NCBI GenBank assembly: GCA_905235705.1
Contig: CAJOML010000005.1
Location: 1-35,181 of the forward strand
DNA from: an uncultured Bacilli bacterium
GTDB taxonomy: Bacteria; Bacillota_I; Bacilli_A; RFN20; CAG-826
DNA: 35,181 bases
Reading direction: 5' to 3'
Part shown: positions 16,141 to 23,394 of the stretch, piece after piece
Numbering within the stretch: the first letter of the stretch is position 1
Layout of the letters: the number at the start of each line of letters is the position of its first letter
Translations under genes and position numbers: made by a program
Notes under the pieces: model-generated
The model's database searches: none
What the model saw: only the letters and a program-made list of their open reading frames with translations
What the model was told of the DNA's origin: nothing

Positions 16141-16827
16141 TTAATTATCTTCACTAAGGCGTTTTTCTAAGTTTTCGCGAATCTTTTCATAATCCTCTGT
16201 AAAGGTTTTATTTTCTTTCTCGGTTTCCACTCCCATACGGGCTCTAGCGATAATCTCATCAGCGTCTTCATCGGGATATGGAACGCGGATATCCTTTGCT
16301 TCTTGGTGGGCTTCTTCTAGCTCATTCATTTTCCTTTGATAAGTTTCGTCGACGAGATTCTCTTCCCGCATGTTATCAACGGACTGATTTAGGCTTTCTT
16401 CATAAACGGCGTTGACCTCGGCTTTGCTTGCTTTGGGTGCGGCGTTACGTTCTTGCTCTTTGATAGCGGAGACGATTTGATTCTCAAATTCGGCGATGGC
16501 CTGGTCTTCATTCCTGACGCGAACGATCGCTTTTGCCTTTTCATAGGAACGTTGCAAGCGCTCAAGATGTTGCTTGGCATAGTGGTAATGACGCTTGGCC
16601 TCATCGATATCGCGTTCGGTCCCTTTGTTTGCGGCCTTGACTAATTCTTCCCTGGCTTTGTTAAATTCTTCTTTTGCCAAATCGAGGTTAATTTCCTGCT
16701 TGATCAAGCCGCCTTGGATATCCTTCTCGGCTTTGCGATAAGCCTGTTGACGTTGTTCTTCTAGCAAAAGCTCAGCTTCACGACTGGCTTTGGCTTGTTC
16801 CTCTTTTTTCTTTTTGTTCCAGAACAT
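16141..16827 (-). CDS. ESCRT-III-like coiled-coil protein with partial MIM1-like C-terminus
   Basis: This 228-residue protein is highly charged and helical, opening with MFWNKKKKEEQ, a basic, aromatic-containing start like that of Snf7/CHMP4 proteins. Residues about 14-66 and 70-103 can form a long antiparallel hairpin, followed by shorter helices (105-127, 134-178) and an acidic tail. The end, EKIRENLEKRLSEDN, holds L220-x-x-R223-L224, the core of the MIM1 motif bound by MIT domains, although the final leucine of the motif is replaced by Asp227. It has no membrane helix or signal peptide. AAGGAGGT precedes the start. It lies between the two MIT-AAA genes, 12 and 16 bases away. I infer a filament-forming partner of those ATPases; a generic coiled-coil protein is the alternative. 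Confidence 0.78.
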   Translation of the reverse strand: MFWNKKKKEEQAKASREAELLLEEQRQQAYRKAEKDIQGGLIKQEINLDLAKEEFNKAREELVKAANKGTERDIDEAKRHYHYAKQHLERLQRSYEKAKAIVRVRNEDQAIAEFENQIVSAIKEQERNAAPKASKAEVNAVYEESLNQSVDNMREENLVDETYQRKMNELEEAHQEAKDIRVPYPDEDADEIIARARMGVETEKENKTFTEDYEKIRENLEKRLSEDN

Positions 16828-16839
16828 GGGTTTACCTCC

Positions 16840-17979
16840 TTATGGGTTTTCGTTTTGGTATTTGGCGAGGAGTTCTAGGTCTTTCTTTACGACCGAAGAA
16901 TGAATCTTGTCTTCTAATGAAACGACATCCTCATTGGTGATTTGGCTTGGCGTTCCCGTTTTTAATTCGCGTTTGATGGCCGGGTCTTTGACTTTGAAAC
17001 AAAGTCCAGTGACATCGGCCCCGTTGAAACCTTCTGACATCGTTACTAGTTTTTCTTTGTCGAAGTCAGGGGAAAGGGGAGCGCCTTCAAGTTGCTTGTT
17101 GATGATATGGCGCCTTGCTTTTTCATCCGGAAGAGGGACATAGACGCGGTCATCGAAACGTCCCGTCCGCATGAAGGCCGAATCGATGTCCCAAGGACGA
17201 TTGGTCGCGGCGATGATCATAAGGGTGCTCTTTTCATCGCCGAAGCCATTGATTTCGGCAAGTAATTGAGGGACCACTCTTTTCATCACCGTCGACATGG
17301 TGGACCGACTTGTCCCTAGCGATTCGAATTCATCGAAGAAGATAACCGCATATGGATATTGCCTGGCGGCCTTGAATAGGCCATGGATCTTTTGCTCAGC
17401 TTCGCCAAACCACTTGGAGACGATGTCTGAGCATTTGATGGAGAAGAAGGGGCAATCTAATTCACTTGCCACCGCCTTTGCAAACATCGTTTTTCCGGTC
17501 CCTGGGGCGCCATAGAGGAGGAGCCCGCCTCCCGCCTTACGTCCATAACGTTTGTAAACCTCAGGGTGCTTTTGTGGGGCGATGATTAGGGTTTGGATTT
17601 TTTCCTTAGCCTCATCTAGCCCAGCGATATCGGAGAATCTAACACCCGTATTGGTGACGGGGATGAAGTCGGAGGAATAATCTTCCTTTTCTTCGTTACC
17701 GCCATTTTTCTTCGCTTTGGCCAAGTCTTCAGAAGCGGAACGAGGTTTGTCGATCCTATCTTCGGTCGGGACTTGCTCGAGCAAGGCATAGAGGTCATTT
17801 GCCTGTTTTAGACGGGATTGACGCAAGACCCCATCGCTAAGTTTGGCAAGCTCAAACATGGTTTTGGTAGCTAAGGCGATGTTGCGTCTAGCATCGACGT
17901 TTCTCCCCTGCTTCAAGGCGGAAATGCCGGCTTGCTGATATTTTTCAAAGCTTGTGAGTAAGAAACGTTGATCGGTCAT
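16840..17979 (-). CDS. MIT-domain AAA ATPase of the Vps4 clade, first copy
   Basis: This 379-residue protein starts with a three-helix MIT-like domain (about 8-70), then a charged linker (75-105) and one AAA module. Visible parts are Walker A GAPGTGKT (157-164), the Vps4-type pore loop SKWFGEAEQK (188-197), Walker B FFDEF (214-218), sensor Asn260 in AATNRPWD, the RTGRFD arginine region (271-276), PLPDEKAR and MSEGFNGADVTGL. The end, VVSLEDKIHSSVVKKDLELL, has the form of the Vps4 C-terminal helix. Order, lengths and motifs match Vps4/CdvC more closely than FtsH, Cdc48 or MoxR proteins. In ESCRT systems such enzymes pull ESCRT-III subunits out of filaments. It begins one base after the 215-residue ESCRT-III-like gene, so the two are probably made together. 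Confidence 0.9.
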   Translation of the reverse strand: MTDQRFLLTSFEKYQQAGISALKQGRNVDARRNIALATKTMFELAKLSDGVLRQSRLKQANDLYALLEQVPTEDRIDKPRSASEDLAKAKKNGGNEEKEDYSSDFIPVTNTGVRFSDIAGLDEAKEKIQTLIIAPQKHPEVYKRYGRKAGGGLLLYGAPGTGKTMFAKAVASELDCPFFSIKCSDIVSKWFGEAEQKIHGLFKAARQYPYAVIFFDEFESLGTSRSTMSTVMKRVVPQLLAEINGFGDEKSTLMIIAATNRPWDIDSAFMRTGRFDDRVYVPLPDEKARRHIINKQLEGAPLSPDFDKEKLVTMSEGFNGADVTGLCFKVKDPAIKRELKTGTPSQITNEDVVSLEDKIHSSVVKKDLELLAKYQNENP

Positions 17980-17980
17980 G

Positions 17981-18628
17981 CTATTCTCCTTTGATGGCTT
18001 TATTTAATTCGGCGATCTTCGCGTCGATGTTTTCCCCGATCTCCTTATCGACCACCACATCATCTGCGGCTTGGTTGGAGATGAGCATATCGAGCTCTTT
18101 ATCCGATATTCCCGAATCGCCGACATCCAGGCTTTCCAGTCCTCCCGTCGCCGCTTCCATAAAGGCATTTAAGGCGGAGAGTTGGGCGGATGAATTCATC
18201 GATGCGAGATTGAATTCTTCGGTTGCTTTTTGGAAGTCCGCAATTGAGGTTGTGTTCTTCATTTGATTGGCAATGGTCGAGACCCCTTTGACGAACTCAT
18301 CGACCATCCCATTCATTTCATTGGTATCCAGTGCCATTTCGAATTGAAGGGTCATCCTCTCCAAGATTCGTTGGCGGGAAAGGGTGAGTTTATATTGGGT
18401 CTTGCATAGCTCTAAGGCAGTCTTGTCGCCGGTTTTGTAGGCTTCTTTGGCTTTGCTTAGATATTTCTCCGAACTAGAGGCGATGCGATCACATTGCTGA
18501 TGCATTTTCTTTAAGGTTGCTTTGCAAGCCATCCGTTCTTGGAATTCGCGGTTCTTCCGTTCGATCTCAAGGACGCGTTGCCTTTCTGCGGCTTCCGCTT
18601 CTAAACGTGCTTTCTTTTTCTTAGTCAT
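17981..18628 (-). CDS. ESCRT-III (Snf7/CHMP)-like protein with MIM1-type C-terminus
   Basis: The 215-residue product follows the ESCRT-III layout: a basic N-terminus (MTKKKKARLEAEAAERQRVL), a helix at about 35-66, a second long helix (69-100), a third (102-123), a fourth (127-162), then an acidic linker and a short last helix. SIADFQKATEEFNLASMN (128-145) resembles the helix of CHMP1/CHMP2 proteins before the autoinhibitory tail. SDKELDMLI (175-183) resembles their acidic tail. The end, GENIDAKIAELNKAI, places I201, K204, I205 and L208 at the spacing of MIM1 (L-xx-RL-xx-L), the peptide bound by MIT domains. The only difference at the acidic position is Gly198, with Glu199 beside it. AAAGGAG precedes the start. 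The call rests on pattern and context, not on a profile search. Confidence 0.8.
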   Translation of the reverse strand: MTKKKKARLEAEAAERQRVLEIERKNREFQERMACKATLKKMHQQCDRIASSSEKYLSKAKEAYKTGDKTALELCKTQYKLTLSRQRILERMTLQFEMALDTNEMNGMVDEFVKGVSTIANQMKNTTSIADFQKATEEFNLASMNSSAQLSALNAFMEAATGGLESLDVGDSGISDKELDMLISNQAADDVVVDKEIGENIDAKIAELNKAIKGE

Positions 18629-18640
18629 CGCCAGGCTCCT

Positions 18641-18781
18641 TTAAAGTAGTTGGTTGTCATCGAAGAAATCTTCGCGTTTTTCTTTCTTAGGTTTTTTCAC
18701 CCCGAAAGCCAAGGCTTCGATGTAGTTATCGAGATATTCCTCGTTGATGCGATCTTTCTTTGCTATTTTTTTCTTTTTCAT
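18641..18781 (-). CDS. 46-residue charged microprotein
   Basis: A short frame starts at the ATG 18779-18781 behind a strong GGAGGA site and ends with TAA at 18641-18643; that stop runs into the AAAGGAG of the next gene. The product opens with MKKKKIAKKDRINEEYLDNY, has a central AFGVKKPKKEKR and closes with EDFFDDNQLL, so both basic and acidic residues are dense. No membrane helix or known domain is visible. Good ribosome site, 18-base and 12-base gaps and the absence of any alternative explanation for this stretch support a real gene. Its place beside the ESCRT-III-like gene suggests a regulator, adaptor or membrane-targeting peptide of that system. Confidence 0.7.
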   Translation of the reverse strand: MKKKKIAKKDRINEEYLDNYIEALAFGVKKPKKEKREDFFDDNQLL

Positions 18782-18799
18782 GGCGTAAATCCTCCTGCC

Positions 18800-19312
18800 T
18801 TAGATTTTGAAATTAAGGGTGCTCATCATCTTTCCGATAATGACCGATTCGTTTAATGGGGCTTTGAATTTTTCAAGCGTTGCGATGGCTTCAGGATCGA
18901 CATTGAATTGACCCATATCAACGATGAGAACAAAGGTGGTCAAAGCGACGAAAACTAGACCTACCCCGAAAACCAGTCCATCGATCAATCCAAGGAGATG
19001 GCTGCGGCTCGTAAAGCCAACGGTGAGCAATCGCCTAACAAGAGAGATGAGACCATAGGCGACAATGGAAACTGAGATCAAAATTACCCAGAAAACTATG
19101 TTTGTCGAACCGAGGTTTCCGGCAAAGCTATTCAGCCAATTCCAGAAGTCTGAATTGACGATTGCTTTAAGCGAGGCGACGGCGGTAATTCCACCGACTG
19201 CAAGGGCTAGGGATAAGGTCCCTAAGAAGAAGTGCTTCCCAGTCTTTACGATGGCAAACAGGACAGGGAATCCGATGACGATTCCGATGATGATCCAATC
19301 AATGTAGTTCAT
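18800..19312 (-). CDS. CvpA-like integral membrane protein, first gene of the operon
   Basis: The 170-residue product has four hydrophobic helices at about 4-22, 28-46, 72-92 and 105-131 and an amphipathic tail. The opening MNYIDWIIIGIVIGFPVLFA and the segment LLGLIDGLVFGVGLVF match the CvpA (colicin V production) pattern of a short first helix and a conserved Gly-rich last pair. A longer reading from 19336 is possible, but AAAGGA lies within it, seven bases before the ATG at 19312, so the shorter start is preferred. CvpA proteins are linked to envelope homeostasis, with the molecular role unclear. Here it probably gives the cytoplasmic ESCRT-like proteins a membrane anchor. Confidence 0.75.
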   Translation of the reverse strand: MNYIDWIIIGIVIGFPVLFAIVKTGKHFFLGTLSLALAVGGITAVASLKAIVNSDFWNWLNSFAGNLGSTNIVFWVILISVSIVAYGLISLVRRLLTVGFTSRSHLLGLIDGLVFGVGLVFVALTTFVLIVDMGQFNVDPEAIATLEKFKAPLNESVIIGKMMSTLNFKI

Positions 19313-19347
19313 GAGTTTTTCCTTTCTTGACACCATAATTTTAAGGC

Positions 19348-19377
19348 CTTCTAGGACTTTTTTAATGAACTTTACAA
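19348..19377 (-). promoter_or_regulatory. Weak candidate promoter of the 16-gene operon
   Basis: On the minus strand TTGTAA (19372-19377), 18 bases, then TAGAAG (19348-19353). Each hexamer matches four of six consensus bases. The transcript would have a leader of about 30 bases before the ATG at 19312. The low match may mean that an activator is needed or that the true promoter lies elsewhere in 19313-19450. Confidence 0.25.
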
Positions 19378-19427
19378 CTTGCTTTTTCGTCCTCTTTTAA
19401 AAGTTTTTTAATGTTTTTCCTGTTTCC

Positions 19428-19456
19428 TTGTTCCTATCGTAGGACTATTGTATAAT
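19428..19456 (+). promoter_or_regulatory. Promoter of the WYL regulator gene
   Basis: TTGTTC (19428-19433), 17 bases, then a perfect TATAAT (19451-19456), only six bases before the ATG at 19463. Transcription should begin at or within a base or two of the start codon, so the mRNA is probably leaderless; no Shine-Dalgarno site is present. Confidence 0.6.
19432..19444. promoter_or_regulatory. Candidate operator palindrome in the WYL promoter spacer
   Basis: TCCTATCGTAGGA is a perfect inverted repeat of five bases around TCG, placed between the -35 and -10 boxes. Just upstream the motif TTCC recurs three times with a 7-base period (its CC pairs at 19419, 19426 and 19433). These could bind the regulator for autoregulation or control of the divergent operon. 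Confidence 0.35.
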
Positions 19457-19462
19457 CTAACT

Positions 19463-20491
19463 ATGCCATTCGATATTCCGGCCGAAAACAAACAACACGT
19501 AAATCTCTCCAAACGGGCTTGGAGGGTTATTGAACATGACATGGTCGCCTTCATGGGGACTGATAGCCCAAGTCTCTCTGGCTTTCTTAACCGCATCATT
19601 ACCAATTTCCATGAAAATTCAAACGCTTCGATTAACAATAAGCTTGATGAAGAGAAGCTACGTCTGACCGATGCTTTTTCAGGTTCCGCCATCTCGAGAC
19701 AAATTGATACTCGTAATCAAAGCATCATCATCTCTATCATCCTCGCGCGTTATAAAAATGATTTATATGAGAAGGCGATTTCCTTGCCCAAAGGGGTTGG
19801 TAAGAAGTTTCGCCTGAATAACGAGAACATCGAATTGCTCACCCAGGAAGACTTCAAAGAAAGTGAAATATATGGCTCCTTGGGAATGTATTTGAAGGTC
19901 CTTTTTGAAGACTACGCTAGACTGAGTTATGCCGAAAGAGAATCGGTCTATTTCGTCTCTATTTTCGAAACATTCAAAGATGCGATGAACCGTAAAAAAT
20001 GTCTGGCCATAAAGCTAAAAAGCGGCCAGCGAATGGTTATCCGTCCTTACCGCTGCGGCGTTGATTTATTGGGTTTACGTCACTATGTAATTGGCTATCT
20101 CAAGGAAGCTGATCGGGACGATTCACCTATTGCGATTGCCTATAACGACATCGATATGATTCGCGTTTATTCTTCAGCCTCTGGATTTATCAGTGAGGCA
20201 GAAAAGTCCCATTTAATCGATATTATTCAGTCTCAATCCCCCGCTTTCTTTGGCAAAGAACCGCTTCTTATCGAGGCTATATTAAGCGAAGAGGGATTAT
20301 CTTTCTTTGAATCGAGATTAGAAAACCGCCCCACTTTAATCGGGAGCCAACCAGGGAATATTTACCGCTTTTCTTGTTCCGAAGAACAGGCTTTCGTCTA
20401 CTTCTCTTCCTTCGGGACAGAGGTAGAAATATTACGTCCTTCGACCTTAAAAAAGCGGCTTGCCCAGTTCCACCGTAGAGCCGCCAAATAG
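19463..20491 (+). CDS. WYL-domain transcriptional regulator with RHH-like N-terminus
   Basis: The 342-residue product begins with a segment (about 11-48, HVNLSKRAWRVIEHD, then GFLNRIITNF) that looks like a ribbon-helix-helix DNA-binding domain. A helical middle follows. Residues about 175-240 form a WYL domain (LAIKLKSGQRMVIRPYRC, LRHYVIGYLK, NDIDMIRVYS), and the end is a WCX-like domain (FSSFGTEVEILRPSTLKKRL). WYL proteins sense nucleotide or nucleic-acid ligands and often control defence or DNA-damage genes. An in-frame TTG at 19448 is rejected as start because the -10 box lies inside that extension. The gene is divergent from the ESCRT-like operon and separated by about 150 bases, so it is the obvious candidate regulator of it. 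Confidence 0.8.
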   Translation: MPFDIPAENKQHVNLSKRAWRVIEHDMVAFMGTDSPSLSGFLNRIITNFHENSNASINNKLDEEKLRLTDAFSGSAISRQIDTRNQSIIISIILARYKNDLYEKAISLPKGVGKKFRLNNENIELLTQEDFKESEIYGSLGMYLKVLFEDYARLSYAERESVYFVSIFETFKDAMNRKKCLAIKLKSGQRMVIRPYRCGVDLLGLRHYVIGYLKEADRDDSPIAIAYNDIDMIRVYSSASGFISEAEKSHLIDIIQSQSPAFFGKEPLLIEAILSEEGLSFFESRLENRPTLIGSQPGNIYRFSCSEEQAFVYFSSFGTEVEILRPSTLKKRLAQFHRRAAK

Positions 20492-20501
20492 GAGCATAAA
20501 C

Positions 20502-20529
20502 TTGCTTATTGCGTGCGCGCGACCATAAT
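20502..20529 (+). promoter_or_regulatory. Weak candidate promoter of the YfhO-like gene
   Basis: TTGCTT (20502-20507), 16 bases, then CATAAT (20524-20529), nine bases before the ATG at 20539. No ribosome site precedes that ATG, so a near-leaderless transcript is possible. Co-transcription with the WYL gene, which ends 47 bases upstream, is the alternative. Confidence 0.3.
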
Positions 20530-20538
20530 ATAACGGTT

Positions 20539-23394
20539 ATGGAAAAATTAGCGGGAAAGATACATTCCTATTTCTCTTCCCTGACGAAGGAAAAATGGCT
20601 TTCTTTTGCTTATGAGGCAGGGCTTTTTGTCCTTGCCTTTTTTATCCCCTTCATCCTTCTTTGCCTCTGCTATGGAAGCAAGGGTTTTATACCGTTTACG
20701 CAAGATGGTAACACCACGATGATGCTCGATCAACGTGACCAATATATTGCTTATTTGAGGTTCTATCGGAACGCTCTTTTGAATGGAAACTCGCTTATCT
20801 ACACAGGGTCAAAAATCTTTGGTGGAGACTTCATGTCGATCTTCACTTATTACCTTGCTTCGCCCTTTAATTTGCTCAGCGTTTTTGTTGGTGAAGCTGA
20901 TTTGCCCCTGTTTTTCTTCTTCTCTTCCGCTATCAAATTATCCTTCGGAAGCGCCTTTTTCTACCTCCTTTGCCGCCTAAATACAGGCCAAAAAAGCCCT
21001 TTGTTCCTTTTATTTTCCGTAGGATATGGCTTAATGTCTTATAACATCATTTACTTGTCTAATTTCATGTATATTGATGTTTTGATGATTTTGCCTCTAA
21101 TTATTTTAGGGCTCCTTTTCTTAGAAAAGGAGAAAGTTCACTTTCTTTATCCTTTATCGCTTGCATATGCATTAATGACGTCTTGGTATTTAGGAGCGAT
21201 GGTGGTCATTTTCATCGTCATTTTCTTCCTTGCTCGCTTCTTCTCGATGAAGGGTCCATTAAAGCAAAGGCTTCCTTATGTCGTCCGCTTCGCCACTTAT
21301 TCGTTGGCCGGTGGATTAGCCGTCGCCGCTTTTTGGCTTACCGCTTTCCTCCATCTAGGTGGCACGAAAGCGAAATCCGATCCCATCTCTTATCGCGGCA
21401 CTAACCCGTTCTCGATCTTCTTCTCGGGAATGTTAGAAAACAATTACCCAGTCCAAAACGTCATCTCCAGGAACACCGGATATTTCACGATGTTCGTTGG
21501 AATTGGGACATTGGTGTTCGCCCTTCTTTATTTCGTTAATAGAGCCTATTTAAAACGCGAAAGATTCTTTGAGGGTATCATCTTCCTCGCCTATATGATT
21601 GGATGCCTTAACAGCGGTTTTTATACCCTTCTCCATGGCGGGAAAGACCCAACGTGGTTCCCTGGGCGATTCACTTTCGTCATCGGTTTCTTGCTTTGCT
21701 ATTACGGGATGAAAGAAGCGGCCCATTATAAATCCACGATGAAAGAAGGGCTGGTCCTTCCTCTAGTTGCCCTTGGCATCGTCTTGCCGATCGTCCTACT
21801 ACAAAATAACGGGATGAATTTGCAGACCTACCAAACCTATACGATTTCTTGGGTCTCTTTCGCCCTATATTTAACGATTTACGTCATCCTGGCGTTATTA
21901 ATCCTTGGCGACAAAATCCCTTTATTCAAAAAGAAATATGTCGAAATAGGGGCTAGCGTTATTATTGTCGCCTTGGGGTGTTTTTCTTCCTATCGAGGGA
22001 TTTCCAAAATCGTTGATGCAAATATCAATAATCATTCTTATCAGGCTTCTTCCTACTACCAAGAAGATTGCCTTTTAAGCAAGCAGGTCGATATCGCTAA
22101 GAATGCCATGGATAAAGGCGTCTACCGTATGGAATTAACCTTTAATCGACCCGGTGGCACCAATGTCATCAATAACAATCCTCTCTTCTATTCTTATTCC
22201 GGATTAAACCATTATTCGTCTTCGGAAAAGAAAGAAGTCAGTAACCATATGGAACGTCTTGGATTCCACACCAATCCCTTTTATGAAACATATGATGGAG
22301 GCTCCACCCAAGCCATCAATTCTTATTTAGGGGTTCGTTATCTGCTCGATGATTTTGGCCCCGTCAATGAGCAGGCAAGCTTCATGCGATTAGATGATGA
22401 ATCTAACCCCTTCCAGCCCCTGCCTGTTGAAGGATTAAGCGCCGATTATCGTCTTTATGAAAATCGTAATGCCTTGCCTTTAGGATTTGCCAGCAAAGGC
22501 CATAGCAGCACCTTCACTTCCCAAGGGGAATATCGTGAAGGCAAAGAAAGCGCGTATTGGTATGACCTATTCGAATTCCAAAATAAGATCTATTCCTCCA
22601 TCACTTCGGAGATCAAAGACTCATATGGCAAAGAAAAGCCAATTTTCGAGCATCTAAATTACGATAACTATTCTTTTTCTTCTGGCGTCACTTTCACCGA
22701 GGACGAGCATGGCATTCGCCGTTATAACGGAGCCAAAGGAGATTATGTTTATCTTTATTTCTCGGTCCCAGAAGAAGCTTATGGACGCAATCTTTATTTC
22801 GGGGTCAAAGATACGAACGACAAATTTGATTTTACCTTGGATGGCGAGAAATATCGGGTCAACGATTATTTCCATAAAGGCATCAAAGGATTTTTAGATG
22901 TCCCTAGCCATAATCACACCTTAAAAATCACCTTCAAAGAAAATATCGTAAATGAAGAAATCCGTCCTTGCCTCTATAGCGAAAATAACCTCGTTTTGCA
23001 GGAATATTTGACGAAAATCCGCGAAAATGGAGCTCTTGATTTAAGCGAAGAAAAATCTTTCTTCTCTTATGGTATCAAAGGCACATTTAACAAAAACGAT
23101 AATGGCGAATTTCTCTTCACCCTTCCTTTTGAAGACAATATCCATATCTATTTGGATGGGGTCGAAAAACCGTTGTTAAAACGATTTGATGTCTTCTCCG
23201 CGATCTCTTTAGAAGGAGTCAGTAACGGCGTTCATCAAATCGAAATCCGTTATATCGATGAGGCCTTTAGGGCTGGCTTTATCGTCTCTATCATCGGCCT
23301 AGGGTTGCTTATTCCGTCCCTTGTTTTCGCCTCTTATCTAGAAAGAAAAAACCCCTTCACCCGTAAAGATGGAGGGGAAGATCGTTTATCTTAA
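20539..23394 (+). CDS. YfhO-family multi-pass membrane protein
   Basis: The 951-residue protein has about a dozen membrane helices in its first 480 residues, a long outer domain (about 485-910) rich in Asn, Tyr and Ser, and one last helix (about 918-940). The N-terminal part shows the YfhO pattern: QDGNTTMMLDQRDQYIAYLR, then GGDFMSIFTYYLASPFNLLS. YfhO proteins belong to the GT-C-like membrane glycosyltransferases; Bacillus YfhO has been linked to lipoteichoic acid glycosylation. I start at ATG 20539; a TTG 30 bases earlier would add RARDHNITV without a ribosome site. Its end overlaps the convergent esterase gene by nine bases. A link to the ESCRT-like operon is possible only through shared envelope location. 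Confidence 0.85.
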   Translation: MEKLAGKIHSYFSSLTKEKWLSFAYEAGLFVLAFFIPFILLCLCYGSKGFIPFTQDGNTTMMLDQRDQYIAYLRFYRNALLNGNSLIYTGSKIFGGDFMSIFTYYLASPFNLLSVFVGEADLPLFFFFSSAIKLSFGSAFFYLLCRLNTGQKSPLFLLFSVGYGLMSYNIIYLSNFMYIDVLMILPLIILGLLFLEKEKVHFLYPLSLAYALMTSWYLGAMVVIFIVIFFLARFFSMKGPLKQRLPYVVRFATYSLAGGLAVAAFWLTAFLHLGGTKAKSDPISYRGTNPFSIFFSGMLENNYPVQNVISRNTGYFTMFVGIGTLVFALLYFVNRAYLKRERFFEGIIFLAYMIGCLNSGFYTLLHGGKDPTWFPGRFTFVIGFLLCYYGMKEAAHYKSTMKEGLVLPLVALGIVLPIVLLQNNGMNLQTYQTYTISWVSFALYLTIYVILALLILGDKIPLFKKKYVEIGASVIIVALGCFSSYRGISKIVDANINNHSYQASSYYQEDCLLSKQVDIAKNAMDKGVYRMELTFNRPGGTNVINNNPLFYSYSGLNHYSSSEKKEVSNHMERLGFHTNPFYETYDGGSTQAINSYLGVRYLLDDFGPVNEQASFMRLDDESNPFQPLPVEGLSADYRLYENRNALPLGFASKGHSSTFTSQGEYREGKESAYWYDLFEFQNKIYSSITSEIKDSYGKEKPIFEHLNYDNYSFSSGVTFTEDEHGIRRYNGAKGDYVYLYFSVPEEAYGRNLYFGVKDTNDKFDFTLDGEKYRVNDYFHKGIKGFLDVPSHNHTLKITFKENIVNEEIRPCLYSENNLVLQEYLTKIRENGALDLSEEKSFFSYGIKGTFNKNDNGEFLFTLPFEDNIHIYLDGVEKPLLKRFDVFSAISLEGVSNGVHQIEIRYIDEAFRAGFIVSIIGLGLLIPSLVFASYLERKNPFTRKDGGEDRLS

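Larger units (their letters stand above)
5115..19312 (-). other. Predicted 16-gene operon: ESCRT-like core plus envelope proteins
   Basis: Sixteen genes, counting the microprotein, run in one direction with gaps of at most 18 bases or overlaps of 1-8 bases. Almost every gene has its own AGGAGG-like site. No internal terminator is visible. The cytoplasmic ESCRT-like genes come first and the envelope genes last. One transcript is inferred from this spacing; internal promoters cannot be excluded. Confidence 0.75.

Noticed and set aside
16840-17979. FtsH, Cdc48 or phage-shock PspF identity for the MIT-AAA proteins
   Set aside because: There is no membrane helix, metalloprotease motif, second AAA ring or DNA-binding helix; the MIT-like domain and C-terminal helix fit Vps4 better.
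19448-19462. TTG start for the WYL regulator
   Set aside because: The -10 box TATAAT lies inside this extension, so it would not be in the transcript; the ATG at 19463 is used.
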